From positions 99,328,095 through 99,392,094 of the forward strand of contig CM059971.1 of assembly GCA_030490835.1 (NCBI GenBank): a stretch of 64,000 nucleotides of DNA, read 5' to 3'. Origin of the DNA: Annona cherimola (taxonomy: Eukaryota; Streptophyta; Magnoliopsida; Magnoliales; Annonaceae). Both the position numbers and the translations under genes were made by a program. Positions within the stretch are counted from its first letter, which is position 1. The number at the start of each line of letters is the position of its first letter. Positions 47,395 through 58,600 of the stretch are shown here, in pieces. The notes beneath the pieces were generated by a model. The model was not told the origin of the DNA, ran no database searches, and saw only the letters and a program-made list of their open reading frames with translations.

Positions 47395-47625
47395 GGTTCC
47401 GCGGCGGTGGAACCGCTTTCCCGCGGAACCTCATTGCCGCGGAACTGTAGTCGCGCGGAACTGTAGCCGTGCGGAACTTCGTTTGCTTGGGCGCCAAGCT
47501 ACACCGGATTCACGCGGAACTGCGCCCGAACTGCTTTTCCCGCGGAACTGCATCCGCGCGGAACCGCCTTTGCTCCCGCGGAACTTTTTTTTTTTTTTTT
47601 TTTCCCGCGGAACCGTAGATTATTC
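47395..47625 (-). repeat. GTTCCGCG/E2F-like repeat block in the 3' LTR
   Basis: Irregular repeats of CGCGGAAC on the + strand with TTTCCCGC at about 47419, 47537 and 47601. TTTCCCGC is the canonical plant E2F core. A 19-T run (47585-47603) interrupts the block. It matches 13395-13640 in the solo LTR. Confidence 0.75.
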
Positions 47626-47692
47626 TGTCGCTTTGTTTTTGGAGCTTCTCATCAGCGGCAGCGCACCTGCTTCGATGGGTTCGCGCAATCTC

Positions 47693-47911
47693 CGTTTTCA
47701 TTCCTGTTGCTTCCTTCTCCATCTCCCCAGGAGTAGCCGTCCTCAGCGTCACATTCAACAAAACCCCATGCACCTGCATCATCCGGGGATCCGAGAAATA
47801 CTTATTTATGTTGTTCGGATTCCGCTGCACGGCCTGCAACATCTTCAGGAAATCTGGCTGCTGAAGGTAACCGCGCGTTGTTGGGTCCGCCGTCAGCTTA
47901 GCCCACACATC
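47693..47911 (-). pseudogene. Captured HOP/STI1 fragment (STI1 region)
   Basis: The minus-strand frame reads MWAKLTADPTTRGYLQQPDF, KMLQAVQRNPNNINKYFSDP and RMMQVHGVLLNV, the STI1/DP region following the first TPR block of HOP. It is a different part of the protein from the piece in the solo LTR (10798-10923). The frame then runs into the GTTCCGCG repeats. Sense orientation in the element. Confidence 0.87.
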
Positions 47912-48615
47912 CGGTAGCCAGCGTTCCCCACCATGGCAGAATCGGCCAGATACGGCATCGAGTGGAAGGCGCGGGCCAAGCCGGCCACAATCGTCTCCAC
48001 GCCGCCACCGTACTCGTCCGCTGATGAAAGAACTCCCCTAAAGATGCTCGAAAGCACTCTTATTGCTTTTCTGTGCTTCCACTCTTCTATCCGTCCAGTG
48101 AAAATAAAGTATTGGTTGTTTGGAGAATCTCTACATCTCAACGTTGAGATATATGCTTCATGCCAGGATTTTCATCATTTGCATGTTCTTGGACAGGTTT
48201 GTGGTTGTTACCATTTAAGAACCCTTCAGGTAGTTGGACAGTTGTCCATGCTTCCAGCACCAGTATTAAAATATCAACGGCACAGGCCCATAGGACTGCA
48301 TCACGCAAGCATTCGGCATAATGCAGTATCCTTTCCATCGAGCATCTGGGTCGTCCCATCCCCGCTTCAGATAGACAGCACCCATGCACCAGACAATTGA
48401 GGTATGAGAGAGAGAACTCCACTGCATCCGCGTGAAGTTGGCAGCAGGTGTAAAGCAAGGAACTAGACTAACACAGTTTGTAGAAGAACTGCTTTAAGAT
48501 ACTGCTCTGACAAATGTTTCAACACCAATGACCCAATATCCGATTCTTGAGAGCATGTTAAGTAAACGAACTGTAATTCTCCTGATGTGACGGAGAAGAC
48601 AGGCAGAGCGGCATG
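47912..48615. other. Unassigned mosaic segment in the 3' LTR
   Basis: Short frames on the minus strand (for example 48141-47893 with VETIVAGLARAFHSMP, and 48458-48138) suggest coding origin, but I cannot name the sources. Confidence 0.45.
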
Positions 48616-49725
48616 TCAATACATGCGGAGAACGCTCCTAGCAAACAGATTCGAGTTCTTGGATCCGGCCTTCTCGGACCCAGCGCTCCTCCTGCTGCTG
48701 CTCAAGGGCGCCAGGTAGAAACGCAACAAGCCATTGTCGAATTTGCTGGGCGAATACCTGGCACTCCTATTTCTCTCCAGCGTCGGCTCATCTCTCCTTT
48801 TCTTTCCTTCCGAAACCTTCGAAGAAGAACAACTCTCGAACCCGACCTTGCTAGAACTCCTCCAACTCACGCTGCTATTGCTGCGGAACACCTTACGATC
48901 CAAACCCATCTTCTGCTCCGCATTCGCATCCCTCCGCCACGACTCCGATCGCGACCGCTCAACCACATTACCTCTGCATTGTGACCTTCCGTCATCGTAA
49001 TCCACGTCCTCGTCTTTCATGGCACTGCTGCCCCGCGGCTTGATCAAACCCCAGATATTCCATCCCTTGCCCCATCTGCGCGACTTCTTCGTCCCTTTCC
49101 CGCCGGCGTCGATGGCTGCGGCATCCCTGGAAGCTGATTCGAATATCTCCGAGCAATCGTCGCGAAGGGAGCCCGAATGCAGGTTCAAGTCCTTCGAATC
49201 GGCGATTTTGTTGCGGTGGAAGTAATCCGTGCGGGGTGGCGACAGCTTCACGCTGGAAACCGACCTCGTCTCATCGGTCCTTGACGCCACCGACCCAGGC
49301 TTCCGGAGGGAACCGGACCGTTCGAAGCTCCTCCTGCGCCGCTGCCACGATGGGGAGTTGGCGTAATATTCCCTCGTCTGCACGGTTCCGCCCGGCACAT
49401 CCGGGTCCTCGTCGATCGAATTCATCTCCGCCAGGATCTTGTCGTCGGACCGCCCGATCATCACTGGGCCGTCTTCCACGACGGAACCCATTGCCGGAGT
49501 CATACGCGGTAGACCGACTCTCCCCATCAGGTACCCATCCCACGACGCCCTCGGACCGTCGAACGAGCACCGCGGGTCGTCCAACGACACCCGGCCGGCG
49601 TCGAGCGAGAATCGCGGGCCCATGTCACAGGACCGCTGGCCGAACCCGTAATCCGCCACCTCCGACTGCGTATCTCTGGCCCTTTGTGGCTTCTCATCCC
49701 TCGCCGCCTTTGTTTTGGTTGTGCA
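48616..49725 (-). pseudogene. Captured OCTOPUS-like (DUF740/UPF0503) protein, C-terminal ~370 codons
   Basis: An uninterrupted minus-strand frame (part of 50013-48616) reads PRFSLDAGRVSLDDPRCSFD, GPRASWDGYLMGR, GGTVQTREYYANSP, KKSRRWGKGWNIWGLI, VFRSNSSVSWRSSS, ERNRSARYSPSKFDNGLLRF and ends ARSVLRMY-stop. These are signature motifs of plant OCTOPUS family polar membrane proteins, involved in phloem patterning. The N-terminal zinc-like region is missing and replaced by RPT5/DnaJ-derived sequence in a fused frame. The lack of any stop in about 370 codons suggests a very recent capture. Sense orientation; it ends at the natural stop codon. Confidence 0.87.
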
Positions 49726-49743
49726 CCTGCAACGGCTTCCGTC

Positions 49744-49896
49744 ATGGTAGAAGACGGCAGTGGCTCCTTTGAAGACGACCAGCTTGCTTCCATGACCTCC
49801 GACGACATAACCAGAGCTTCTCGTCCTCTCGACAACGAGATTCGGATCCTTAAGGAAGAGTTGCAGAGAACGAATCTGGAGCTGGAAACCGTGATG
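49744..49896 (+). pseudogene. Captured 26S proteasome ATPase RPT5 N-terminus
   Basis: The + frame reads MVEDGSGSFEDDQLASMTSD, DITRASRPLDNEIRILKEEL and QRTNLELETV, the N-terminal coiled-coil of the proteasome regulatory ATPase RPT5 (MVED, EDQL, I.RASRLLDNEIRILKE). About 50 codons are present; the AAA domain is missing. It is antisense to the LTR and sandwiched between the OCTOPUS-like and DnaJ pieces. Confidence 0.86.
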
Positions 49897-49899
49897 GCG

Positions 49900-50003
49900 A
49901 TGATCTGCTCCGGCCCGTCCAAGGTGGGGTCTGCCTGCTGAGCTCGAACAGCAAAGCTTTTGCTGTTGATGAGATCGCGGGACGTCAGCAGCTTCTCCGC
50001 CAC
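49900..50003 (-). pseudogene. Captured DnaJ-family protein N-terminus
   Basis: The minus-strand frame reads [20 protein letters not shown] then ADPTLDGPEQIIAI. This is the helical segment before the J domain in plant DnaJ proteins (AEkLL..rDl.gsK.FAirAqeadP.leg.dQilA). The J domain itself is absent. Confidence 0.75.
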
Positions 50004-50009
50004 CCCGAG

Positions 50010-50165
50010 GCATCGTTGCGCTTCAGTTCAACTTGCCCGCCACCACCTCTTCCTGCCCGGCTCTCGATCTCCCGCGCTACGATCCGGTGCAGCCGATCAC
50101 GGCAGGCATATGCAACTGGGCTCCCTCCGTGCCCGTCGTACACAGCGAAGAAATCTGCTGCTGTG
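50010..50165 (-). pseudogene. Captured protein phosphatase 2C fragment
   Basis: The minus-strand frame reads [20 protein letters not shown] then [10 protein letters not shown]. The F.VYDGHGG metal-binding motif of PP2C phosphatases (clade A-like, as in ABA co-receptors) is clear. Only about 50 codons are present, so it is inactive. Confidence 0.83.
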
Positions 50166-50296
50166 GCGGCTGCAATCCAGAAAGAGGTTCAAACGCATGC
50201 TTGATTTCAGGAGTTGGCGACTTCTGAGCTTGTCCAGGAGCAGAGAACGGCGAATGGGCTGCAAATTATGCTCCGGATCGACAATGGGGCGACCGT
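50166..50296. other. Unassigned piece between PP2C and SAHH fragments
   Basis: A + frame reads [20 protein letters not shown]. It looks coding, but I do not recognise it. Confidence 0.4.
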
Positions 50297-50555
50297 GCAG
50301 GAGCACCAGCGGACCTCAACGCCGAGGGCGGTGAGAGTCTCGATGAGGACGGCGGTCTGGATGGTCATGTGGAGAGGGCCGGAGATCTTGGCGCCCTTGA
50401 ACGACTGCGCCGGACCGAACTCCGAGAGGCAGGACATGAGCCCCGGCATCTCGACCTCGGCGAGCTCGATCTCTAGACGGCCGAAGTCCACCTGAGCAAG
50501 GTCCTTGACCTTGTATTCGCGGCCGGACTTCGTCTCCTCAAACGCTCAAAGCCAT
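50297..50555 (-). pseudogene. Captured S-adenosylhomocysteine hydrolase (SAHH) N-terminus
   Basis: From ATG 50555 the minus strand reads MALSV, a small indel, then [51 protein letters not shown] and [15 protein letters not shown]. This is the conserved start of SAHH, which removes SAH and so sustains DNA methylation. About 85 codons are present; the NAD-binding domain is missing. It follows an A-rich leader directly after the LTR start. Sense orientation. Confidence 0.92.
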
Positions 50556-50573
50556 CGTCTCTCTTTTTTCTTT

Positions 50574-50604
<31 letters not shown>

Positions 50605-50651
50605 TTACATGAAAAATAATATAATTTCATAGATCAAAATATACCTCATCA

Positions 50652-50665
50652 AATGCCCCCTCGGG
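50652..50665 (-). promoter_or_regulatory. Polypurine tract of the giant element
   Basis: On the minus strand CCCGAGGGGGCATT immediately precedes the LTR start TGATGAG. The G-rich run next to the 3' LTR is the expected plus-strand primer. Confidence 0.75.
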
Positions 50666-50884
50666 AATTATGCCGTCGTGGGCTACTCGTAAAGGCGTTA
50701 TTCCTGACATGTTATGCAGTGGGCTTTTTTTTTTTTTTTTTTTTTTTTTTTTCCGACTAAGCATAGAGTTTTGAGAGTCAATGGATCCGTAGCCCTTATG
50801 ATTTTTGAAATATTGCTCCACGGCTTAAGGGGTTTCATTCAGTGCCTAGGCCGTGTATTTTTTTTATTTTTATTTTTATTTTTT

Positions 50885-51118
50885 TTGGGTCATATATATC
50901 ACAATTCTTTCTCATAGAGAAGAAACTAAGGGGGTCCTGGAAGCTTTGACTGAATGATTTCGAACATCTTGTCGACCCTAACAGTAGGTGGTGCACGCCT
51001 AAATTGAGGATTCTCTTCAAAGTAATCAAATGGTTCTGCAATGACAATGCCTTTCATCGCCCCACATTTGTGCAGATCACGAGCAAGAGACCAACATTGC
51101 AGTGAGTAGAATAGCCCA

Positions 51119-51159
<41 letters not shown>

Positions 51160-52385
51160 TCCACAAGTTTCTTGAAATTCCATCGACCATTTCTAGGAAA
51201 GAATTCATCATCGCCAACTTTTAACTTTGGTGTATTCAAGACACGGCCTTCTTCTTGAGTGAAGTTACCACTGATCGAAACACCGCATGCCTTCGACATT
51301 TCATTAGCACCATAGTTGCTGCTTCTTAATGCATTACTTAAAGTTTGCATCCCTTCTTGTGGTTTCTGTCGTGATTTTTCAACCAGTGATGATCTTTGCA
51401 AAGTTGACAGAGATTTAGTATACCTTTGCAATGAAACCAGAGAGCAGAGCTTGACAGGGTAGTAAGTGGGGCGTTTTGGCCTTTCAACATTAATGCATGG
51501 CATATTTGCAGAAAACCTAAGCTCAATGTGCCGATAATCGAAAACTGTAATCTCAATGGTTCGAGACGGGCTATCGCCTCTTCCATTTTTCTGTTTCAAA
51601 GTAAACATTTGCTGGTTGCATGGAAGCTCACTTAGCCTTACAATTTTAAGTTCCATATTTGAGGGTCTTGTTTTTACCCCCAGATTCTTCAGAGTTCTTT
51701 TTGCCTTTCCCCAATCAATTTCACCATGATTTCTAACATTTTGATTAGCCATCAGAAATTCATCAAAAGGGCCAGGCCTTATAATCATTGTAGTAGACAC
51801 ATCAATATTTAGAGACAAGCCCCCTTGACTGGTTCGGAAGCTAGAATGAAACCCACGACAACCCAAAACTCCACCTCCAATGTCAACAAAGTTACTAGGA
51901 TCATTGTGAAAAAAAAATGACTGCCGAACCAGAAGGCAACCCTGCTTTGCAGCATGCTGCCTTAGGATTCTATCTAGAACCCTTAAGGCTTCTTGAGAAC
52001 TCTAGGAATCGTGTCCTTGCAGAGTGTTTGCAATAGCTTTCATTGGAATTTTGGCAGCAAAATGTATCTCAACTTTGAAAGTCTTGGTCTGATACGAACG
52101 CCTTTGCCTTCTCCGATCTCCCTCCCCGGGGCTGTCATTACCATGAGGACTACTATTCCCACTAACTTTGTTTGAGGACACGTCTTCAACACTGAATTCA
52201 AAATTCTGTTGTGGAAGAGTCCCCACTGTAAACAAGCTCTTCTCACCCTTATAAGCGAAGTACTTTCCCTAAAAGTCACCAATATAAGTCTGGTGAACTC
52301 TATGCATGATTTTTCTTCCGATACCTTTGCTATCAATAGGTTTACCATCTTCACAAGACAGAGAAACCTTTCCGCCCAGTGCCAA
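50885..52385 (-). pseudogene. Captured ARGONAUTE4-like fragment, intron-free
   Basis: On the minus strand, in order, I read DGKPIDSKGIGRK, KGEKSLFTVGTLPQ, KTFKVEIHFAAKIPMKAIAN, LRQHAAKQGCLLVRQSF, GCRGFHSSFRTSQGGLSLNI, ELRFSANMPCINVERPKRPT, LVEKSRQKPQEGMQTLSN, FTQEEGRVLNTPKLKVG, then after a 34-A tract LARDLHKCGAMKGIVIAEPF and ENPQFRRAPPTVRVDKMF. This spans the N, L1, PAZ, L2 and start of MID regions of an AGO4-clade Argonaute (siRNA effector of RNA-directed DNA methylation). The PIWI domain is absent. About 1.5 kb is continuous where plant AGO4 genes have many introns, so it derives from spliced RNA. Stops, small indels and A-tract insertions make it non-functional. Sense orientation, between pol and the polypurine tract. 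Confidence 0.92.
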
Positions 52386-52411
52386 ACCTTGCCACTGGAA
52401 CTCGATTCATT

Positions 52412-52414
<3 letters not shown>

Positions 52415-52443
<29 letters not shown>
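52415..52443 (-). repeat. A29 tract upstream of the AGO4 fragment
   Basis: 29 A on the element's sense strand. Similar pure A tracts lie at 51121-51154 (34), 50725-50752 (28) and 47585-47603 (19), all A on the minus (sense) strand. Confidence 0.9.
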
Positions 52444-52614
52444 GATAACTGCCTTAGCTGTCGAAATGTCTGATGATGATGCTTATGGCGGGGAGAATTT
52501 GACATCGATAGAGCCGTTACCTGTTTCTCCTGCTGATGTAGTGAACTCCATTGGAGTTTTGAAGGAGTCCCTTCCTTGTAGAGATTCTTTTGATATATGA
52601 CTTTCTTTGTAATT
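52444..52614. other. Unassigned segment between pol stop and AGO4 fragment
   Basis: The + strand is open here (EMSDDDAYGGENLTSIEPLP, then DVVNSIGVLKESLPC), antisense to the element. It may be another captured piece; the source is not recognised. Confidence 0.4.
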
Positions 52615-55600
52615 TCATGGATAGTATCTTTTTAAGTAATTCCCATTCACGGTTGCTTTCATTTGATTTCCGCAATTAACAACTTCATATGTGCCATTTC
52701 CATGGACCCTCTCAATGATGTAAGGCCCTTCCCATTTAGGCTCGAATTTGCCGGTAAGTTTGCCCCCGGCCATAAGCTCTGTGCGTAGCTTTAGCACCAA
52801 ATCTCCTCTTTTGAATGAGCGATGCCTCACGACTTTATTGTACGCTTCGACCATTCGAGCTTGATAAAGTTCGATCCGTTGCCGTGCTTGAGCTCGTTTC
52901 TCGTCTAGTGCCTCGAGTTCGTCGAAGCGAAGTTTGGCTTGTTGTTCAGTGGTTAACCCAGAATGGATGGCAACCCTCAAAGATGCTAACTGAATTTCCA
53001 CTGGTAAAACCGCTTCCGTGCCAAAGAGCAATGAATATGGTGTTGCTCCCGTTGCAGTTCGATGTGTGGTTCTGTAGGCCCACAATGCTTCGGGTAACCT
53101 CTCGTGCCAATCACGCTTATTTTTCACAGTGGTCCTTTTGAGGATTCGAATAATATTTTTGTTAAATGCCTCTGCTTGACCATTTCCTTGTGGGTAATAG
53201 GGCGATGAGAACACTTGTTTGATTCCAAACCTTCGGCATAACTGATTTACTTTATCGTTTTTGAATGGCGTGCCATTATCTGAGGTGATTTGATAGGGAA
53301 CACCATAACGGTAGATGATTTTGTGCTTGATAAATTCAACCACCTCTTGCGCTCGGACTCTCTTGTAAGCTTTAGCTTCTGCCCATTTGGAGAAATAATC
53401 CGTAGCGGCTAAAATATGAAGGTGTCCTTTAGATGACGACGGGTTTATTGGACCGACAATATCAAAACCCCACCAAGAGAAAGGCCACGAAATAGGTGCT
53501 GGAGACATTACTGAAGCAGGGATATGATAAATATCTCCATGCATTTGGCAGGCTTCACAGGATTTTGCAAAATTGATGGAGTCTTGGACCATTGTGGGCC
53601 AATAATAGCCCAACGTTTTGATCCTATGATAAAGACGACGTCCAGATTGGTGGGCGCCGCATTCGCTGGAGTGCGTCTCTTGAAGAACTTGACAGATGTC
53701 ATTTCCATCAATACAGCGAAGCCAAAGCCCATCAAAAGCAATCCGATACAAATCGTCTTGAAACACAGTATATCGCGAAACAGCCTTTCTCAGTGACTTC
53801 CTTGCACTTGGATCATCTGGTTCAATACCATGTTTGAGGTAATTGATGATGGGGATGCGCCAATCATCATTGTTTGTAGTTACCTCGGATACGCACCGTC
53901 CGATTTGATTTACTTGGAGCTCTTCATCATCTTCTAGTCTTTGTACTCGAATTGTCATGTCATCGAGCTCATTAAAGGCGAGAATACTGGCCAACTTTGA
54001 TAGTGCATCAGCAACTATATTTTCTGATCGAGGAACATGCTCAACCGAAACCATTTCGAATTTCGCCAATAAAGTTTGAGCTTTGTCATAATATCTTCGT
54101 AAATGGGGCTGATGTACTTCGTATTGATTATTTAACTGTTTGATAACCAATTCAGAGTCCCCAAATATTCGCACAAATAAAATATCTGATTGCAGAAGAA
54201 GTTCCATGCCGATGAGTAAGGCCTCGTACTCAGCTTCATTATTTGTTGTGCTTCTTCCAAGAAAATATGAGTGCGGGAATAAGTCTTTATGAGGGGAGAC
54301 TACGACAATTCCAACACCAGCTCCGGATGGCTTGGAAGCGCCATCGAAATACATTTGCCACATTGGATCATCATTTGCGTAGAAAACCTTCTCATCAGGT
54401 AGGTTTTCTAAGATGGGAAATTCTTCTTCAAGAGGATGGGCTGCTAGGAAATCTGCTAACACTTGTCCTTTCACTGCCTTTCGTGGCACATATTTGATAT
54501 CAAACTCAGACAGCAGCAGTGACCATTTTGCTAGGCGTCCTGAAAGCATTGGTTTAGTGATCAGGAACTTGAGGGGATCGGCCTTTGATATAAGTATGAT
54601 CTGATGCGCGAGGAAGTAATGTCTTAGCTTTTGTGCCACAAAAACCAATGCTAGACAAATTTTCTCGATCGAGGAATAATTGCATTCAGCTTGCAATAAT
54701 CGTCGACTGAGATAATAGGCGGCTTGTTCTTTGCCTTGGGCATTTTCTTGTGCGAGCAATGCCCCCAGTGATTGCGGGCTGGCAGCGATATAGAGAATGA
54801 GCGGCTTTCCTTTTACTGGAGTTGTCAAAATAGGAGGATTTTGCAGCAATTCTTTGATGGCTTCGAAGGCCTGTTGGCATTTCGCGTCCCACTGGAAAGT
54901 CGTATCTTTTTTCATCAACTTGTGAAAAGGCTGGCACCGGCCGGATAAGTTGGAGATGAAACGTCGGATATATGATAATTGACCTTGGAGACTCCTTAAT
55001 TCTCGGAGGTTTCGTGGAGGCGGCATATTTTGGATTGCTTCTGTCTTGAGTGGATCGACCTCAATTCCCCTTTGGCGGATTATGAATCCGAGGAATTTTC
55101 CGGATGATACTCCGAATGCACATTTGAGAGGATTCATCTTGAGATCATACTTTCTTAAGCGCAAGAATACCGATCTCAAATCTTCTTTATGCTTATTGTG
55201 ACCTTCAGACCTTACAACCAGGTCATCGACATAGCACTCGACATGTTTGTGTAACATATCATGAAATATATTTTGCATAGCCCTTTGATAAGTTGCGCCA
55301 GCATTCTTAAGACCAAAAGGCATGACTTTGTAGCAAAAGACACCCATCGGTGTTCGAAATGCTGTTGCGGCTTCATCTGCTGGAGCCATCTTGATTTGAT
55401 TATATCCCGAATATCCATCCATAAAGGAGAACGTGTCGTACAGAGCTGTGCTGTCGATTAGCACATCAGTGAAAGGAAGAGGAAATTCATCTTTAGGGCA
55501 TGCTTCGTTTAGATCTCGAAAGTCTACGCAAATGCGGATCTGCCCGTTTTTCTTTTTGACAGGAACAATGCTAGAAATCCATTTTGGAAATTTGATTTCC

Positions 55601-58600
55601 CGAATGAATTCAACATCAATGAGTTTTTCAACTTCCTTGATGATTTGTTCTTCGAGCTCTGGTCGAAATCTTCTCGGGGCTTGCTTGACTGGCTTTTTAT
55701 CCCGCGAAATATGCAGATGGTGCATTGCAATCGCGGGGTTGAGTCCTGGCATTTCGGAATACCCCCAAGCAAAAACATCTTTGAATTCACTTAAAAGCCG
55801 CCTCAGCGCCACCTTTTCTTTTTCGGCCAAGTTTTTGGCAATAAAAATGGGTCTCGGGTCTTTCTCAGTCCCGAGATTGAATTCCTCAAGTACGTCAATA
55901 GTAGGCTGCCCTCCATCCTCAATCGCAGGTGGAGCATCCTCTGGTTCCATTAAATCCTCTTCATCATTGTTGGAGTCATCACTTGTGGAGACGCAGTAGG
56001 TGGTGGCGAAGTTGCCGTCTTCTTCTTCTTTATACCCAAGGCCGAGTCTTTTGTTACCCTTTTGAAAACCAGGGGGCCTTTCGGATAACGGGATAGGGAT
56101 GTCGCTTCCGAGGCCTGATAGATGTGGTTCATCGGGATAGAATCCCATCAAATCCATAATTTTCTTGCTTTCTCTGCTATAGTGATGAGAATCCCATTTC
56201 TTGAGCTTAGCGGTGGGCAAACAAGAGGATTTGTTAGGGCTACCGTAAACCTTGCCATATTGCTTTATGAAATGTTTTTGGGCAAATTTTTCATCTTGAG
56301 GTTCCTGCACACATGGAGCAGATACATTAAACCCCACGAGCATTGCTAAAACCTCATCGAGCGTTTCCTTAGGTTTTTGATTTTGGTGAGCGGCCTCAGT
56401 GGCCATTCCGTCACTCTCACAGCAAAGTGACTTGGCTTCCTCATTGGCCTGATTCCAGAATCTCCGAAGAGCTTCCAGATCCACCTCAAACCTAGGGGAA
56501 TTAGCTCGAGGCGGTTTAGCAACCTTTTTCAGGACTTCGAGGTCTAAGTAGAACCGTGAGCCTGCAGCAGTGTTGCTATAGCTGGTGGGAGGTGGTATGG
56601 TTGCCTCCTGTCGTTGCCGCGGTAGTGGCTGTACTAGATCGAGGCTCATATTTTCAAATTTGGTTTGAAACTGAGCCCTTGACTCTGTCATTCCTCGTCC
56701 ATGACTGCGCCCTCGACCACGACCTTGACCTTCTATCTTCTCACTCTTTGAGAATATGTCTGTCCTTACTGGGGCGGGGGGAGCCTGAGATACCTCCTGC
56801 CGTCCTTCTAGCGTGGTTGGTTCTTTCATTGATGTGTCGATAGCAGATGCTAAATCGTAATACTTAGCATCAGAGTAAAATGATTCTGCCGTTGTGAAAG
56901 GTTTATGGTCAGCAAAAATCCTTTTTTCGACTCCATTCTTGCAGTACTTGAAGCATTGATGTACTGTTGATGCGATGATTTTGTTACTATGGAGCCAAGG
57001 CCTTCCCAACAGCAAGTTATAGGAGGTCGGAGCATTAATCACAAAGCATGGGATTTCGGTGCAGAAATCTTCTATGCTCAGTTCCAACTCAATCAGGCCC
57101 ATGGCCTTTTGAGTCCCTTGATTAAACCCGTGAATCACCACACTAGTGTCTTTTAATGCTGATGGAGAAATTCCGATCCTCCTGAGTGTTCGAAGGGGTA
57201 GGATATTAATTGCAGACCCGGCATCGACCATGATTCTGTTAACCAGTTCACCAGCTAGGTTGCCCGTAACATATAAGGGTCGGTTGTGATTAACGTCTCC
57301 AAGCAACATATCCTCATCAGTGAATGAAATGACTTCATCACATTCGGCGGCGTCGACCAGGTAAGCAAGACGGACATTTTCATCTGTCAGAGCACTTACC
57401 AGTGCATCCCTGGCTTCTTGTGACAACTGCAAGGCATCGTAAATACTGAGTCGAGCAGGGAGTCGCTTCAAGTGTCCAAGGACATCATAGCTTACTGAGG
57501 ATTTTCGATGATCGGCTGGTATGTGCTGCTCTGGCTGAGTACGATTTTCTTGTATCGGGGCTTTACCCTTGTTTTCTGGTGTGATTCGACCAGATCGAAG
57601 AATTGCGAGAACATCCTCTTCAACTTGCACCATATTGCAGGAGGCAGAGTCCTGAATATTTGTAGCCAATGTCCGTAGTATATCTGAGAAAAATGGCTGC
57701 ATTTTTGGGATTTCAGGAAAATACCCATTCATTGACTTGATGCACCGATGAACCATGATTTCTTCTTTGTCGAATTTTTGGTTGATTATTCTGCAGTTTA
57801 TCCATCTCAAGATGTAGTCATATTGAGATTCTCCTGATAGGGGGTGCATGACTTCGATCATCTCTGGAGAGAACTCTGTTTCATATTCGTGGAATCTTAG
57901 GATAAACATATCGACGAACTCTTCCCAAGAACCAAATGCTTCTTCGGGGAGCGAGGAAATCCAGAGAAGGGCACAACTGTCATGGGCCAAGCTCAAAACA
58001 AAGTGCTCGAGTGCAAACTCTTCTGTTTGCCCCATTTGACAGACTGCCAGTGAATAATCAAATAAGTGTGGCAACGCATACTTATGATTCTCGTGGAATA
58101 ACTGAATATGCGGCCAATCATAGCTTAATTCCCTAGTTAAGAAAGGGAACACTCGAAGAATGGGCGCATCGTTTAACTGCAGCACATGCAGAACTTGGAG
58201 TTGATTTGTCCTCCCAAAACCTTCAGCGTCGCTAAAGATTGCCTCTTGTTTGAAGCCTTCGTTGCTGACCCATCGGATTGCCTTTATGAAAGTTTTGGCT
58301 CCAAAGGTCTTGTACCCGTTGTCATTCGGAGGGCATATTGCATCCGAAAGATACTTCGTGACCATTTCAGGTTCAGGCAACCATATAGCCAAGGGATCAC
58401 TCCATGTACTGTCTCTGAGATAATTTACATAATGAGCAGTAGATTCTTGACTGTATTGTATTTCCCTCAAGTAATTACTAGGGAACTGCTCTCTTTGTCT
58501 TGACAGGAAGCGGACCAAGAACGCGTCTATCAAGATGACCCACTCGGTAATTTCTTCGATATGATTATCTCGGTACCAAGACATCACTGATTCCCCCAGT

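Larger units (their letters stand above)
44698..50651 (-). repeat. 3' LTR (about 6 kb) of the giant element
   Basis: On the minus strand it starts TGATGAGGTATATTTT next to a polypurine tract and ends GGCCGGAACA. The start matches the solo LTR at 10045 (TGATGAGATATATTTT). U3 (50651 to about 47370) holds host-gene fragments and GTTCCGCG repeats; the TATA box is at 47365-47372; the downstream part holds the ~150-bp, 29-bp, 41-bp and 35-bp arrays. LTRs of this size are rare in plants. Confidence 0.88.
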
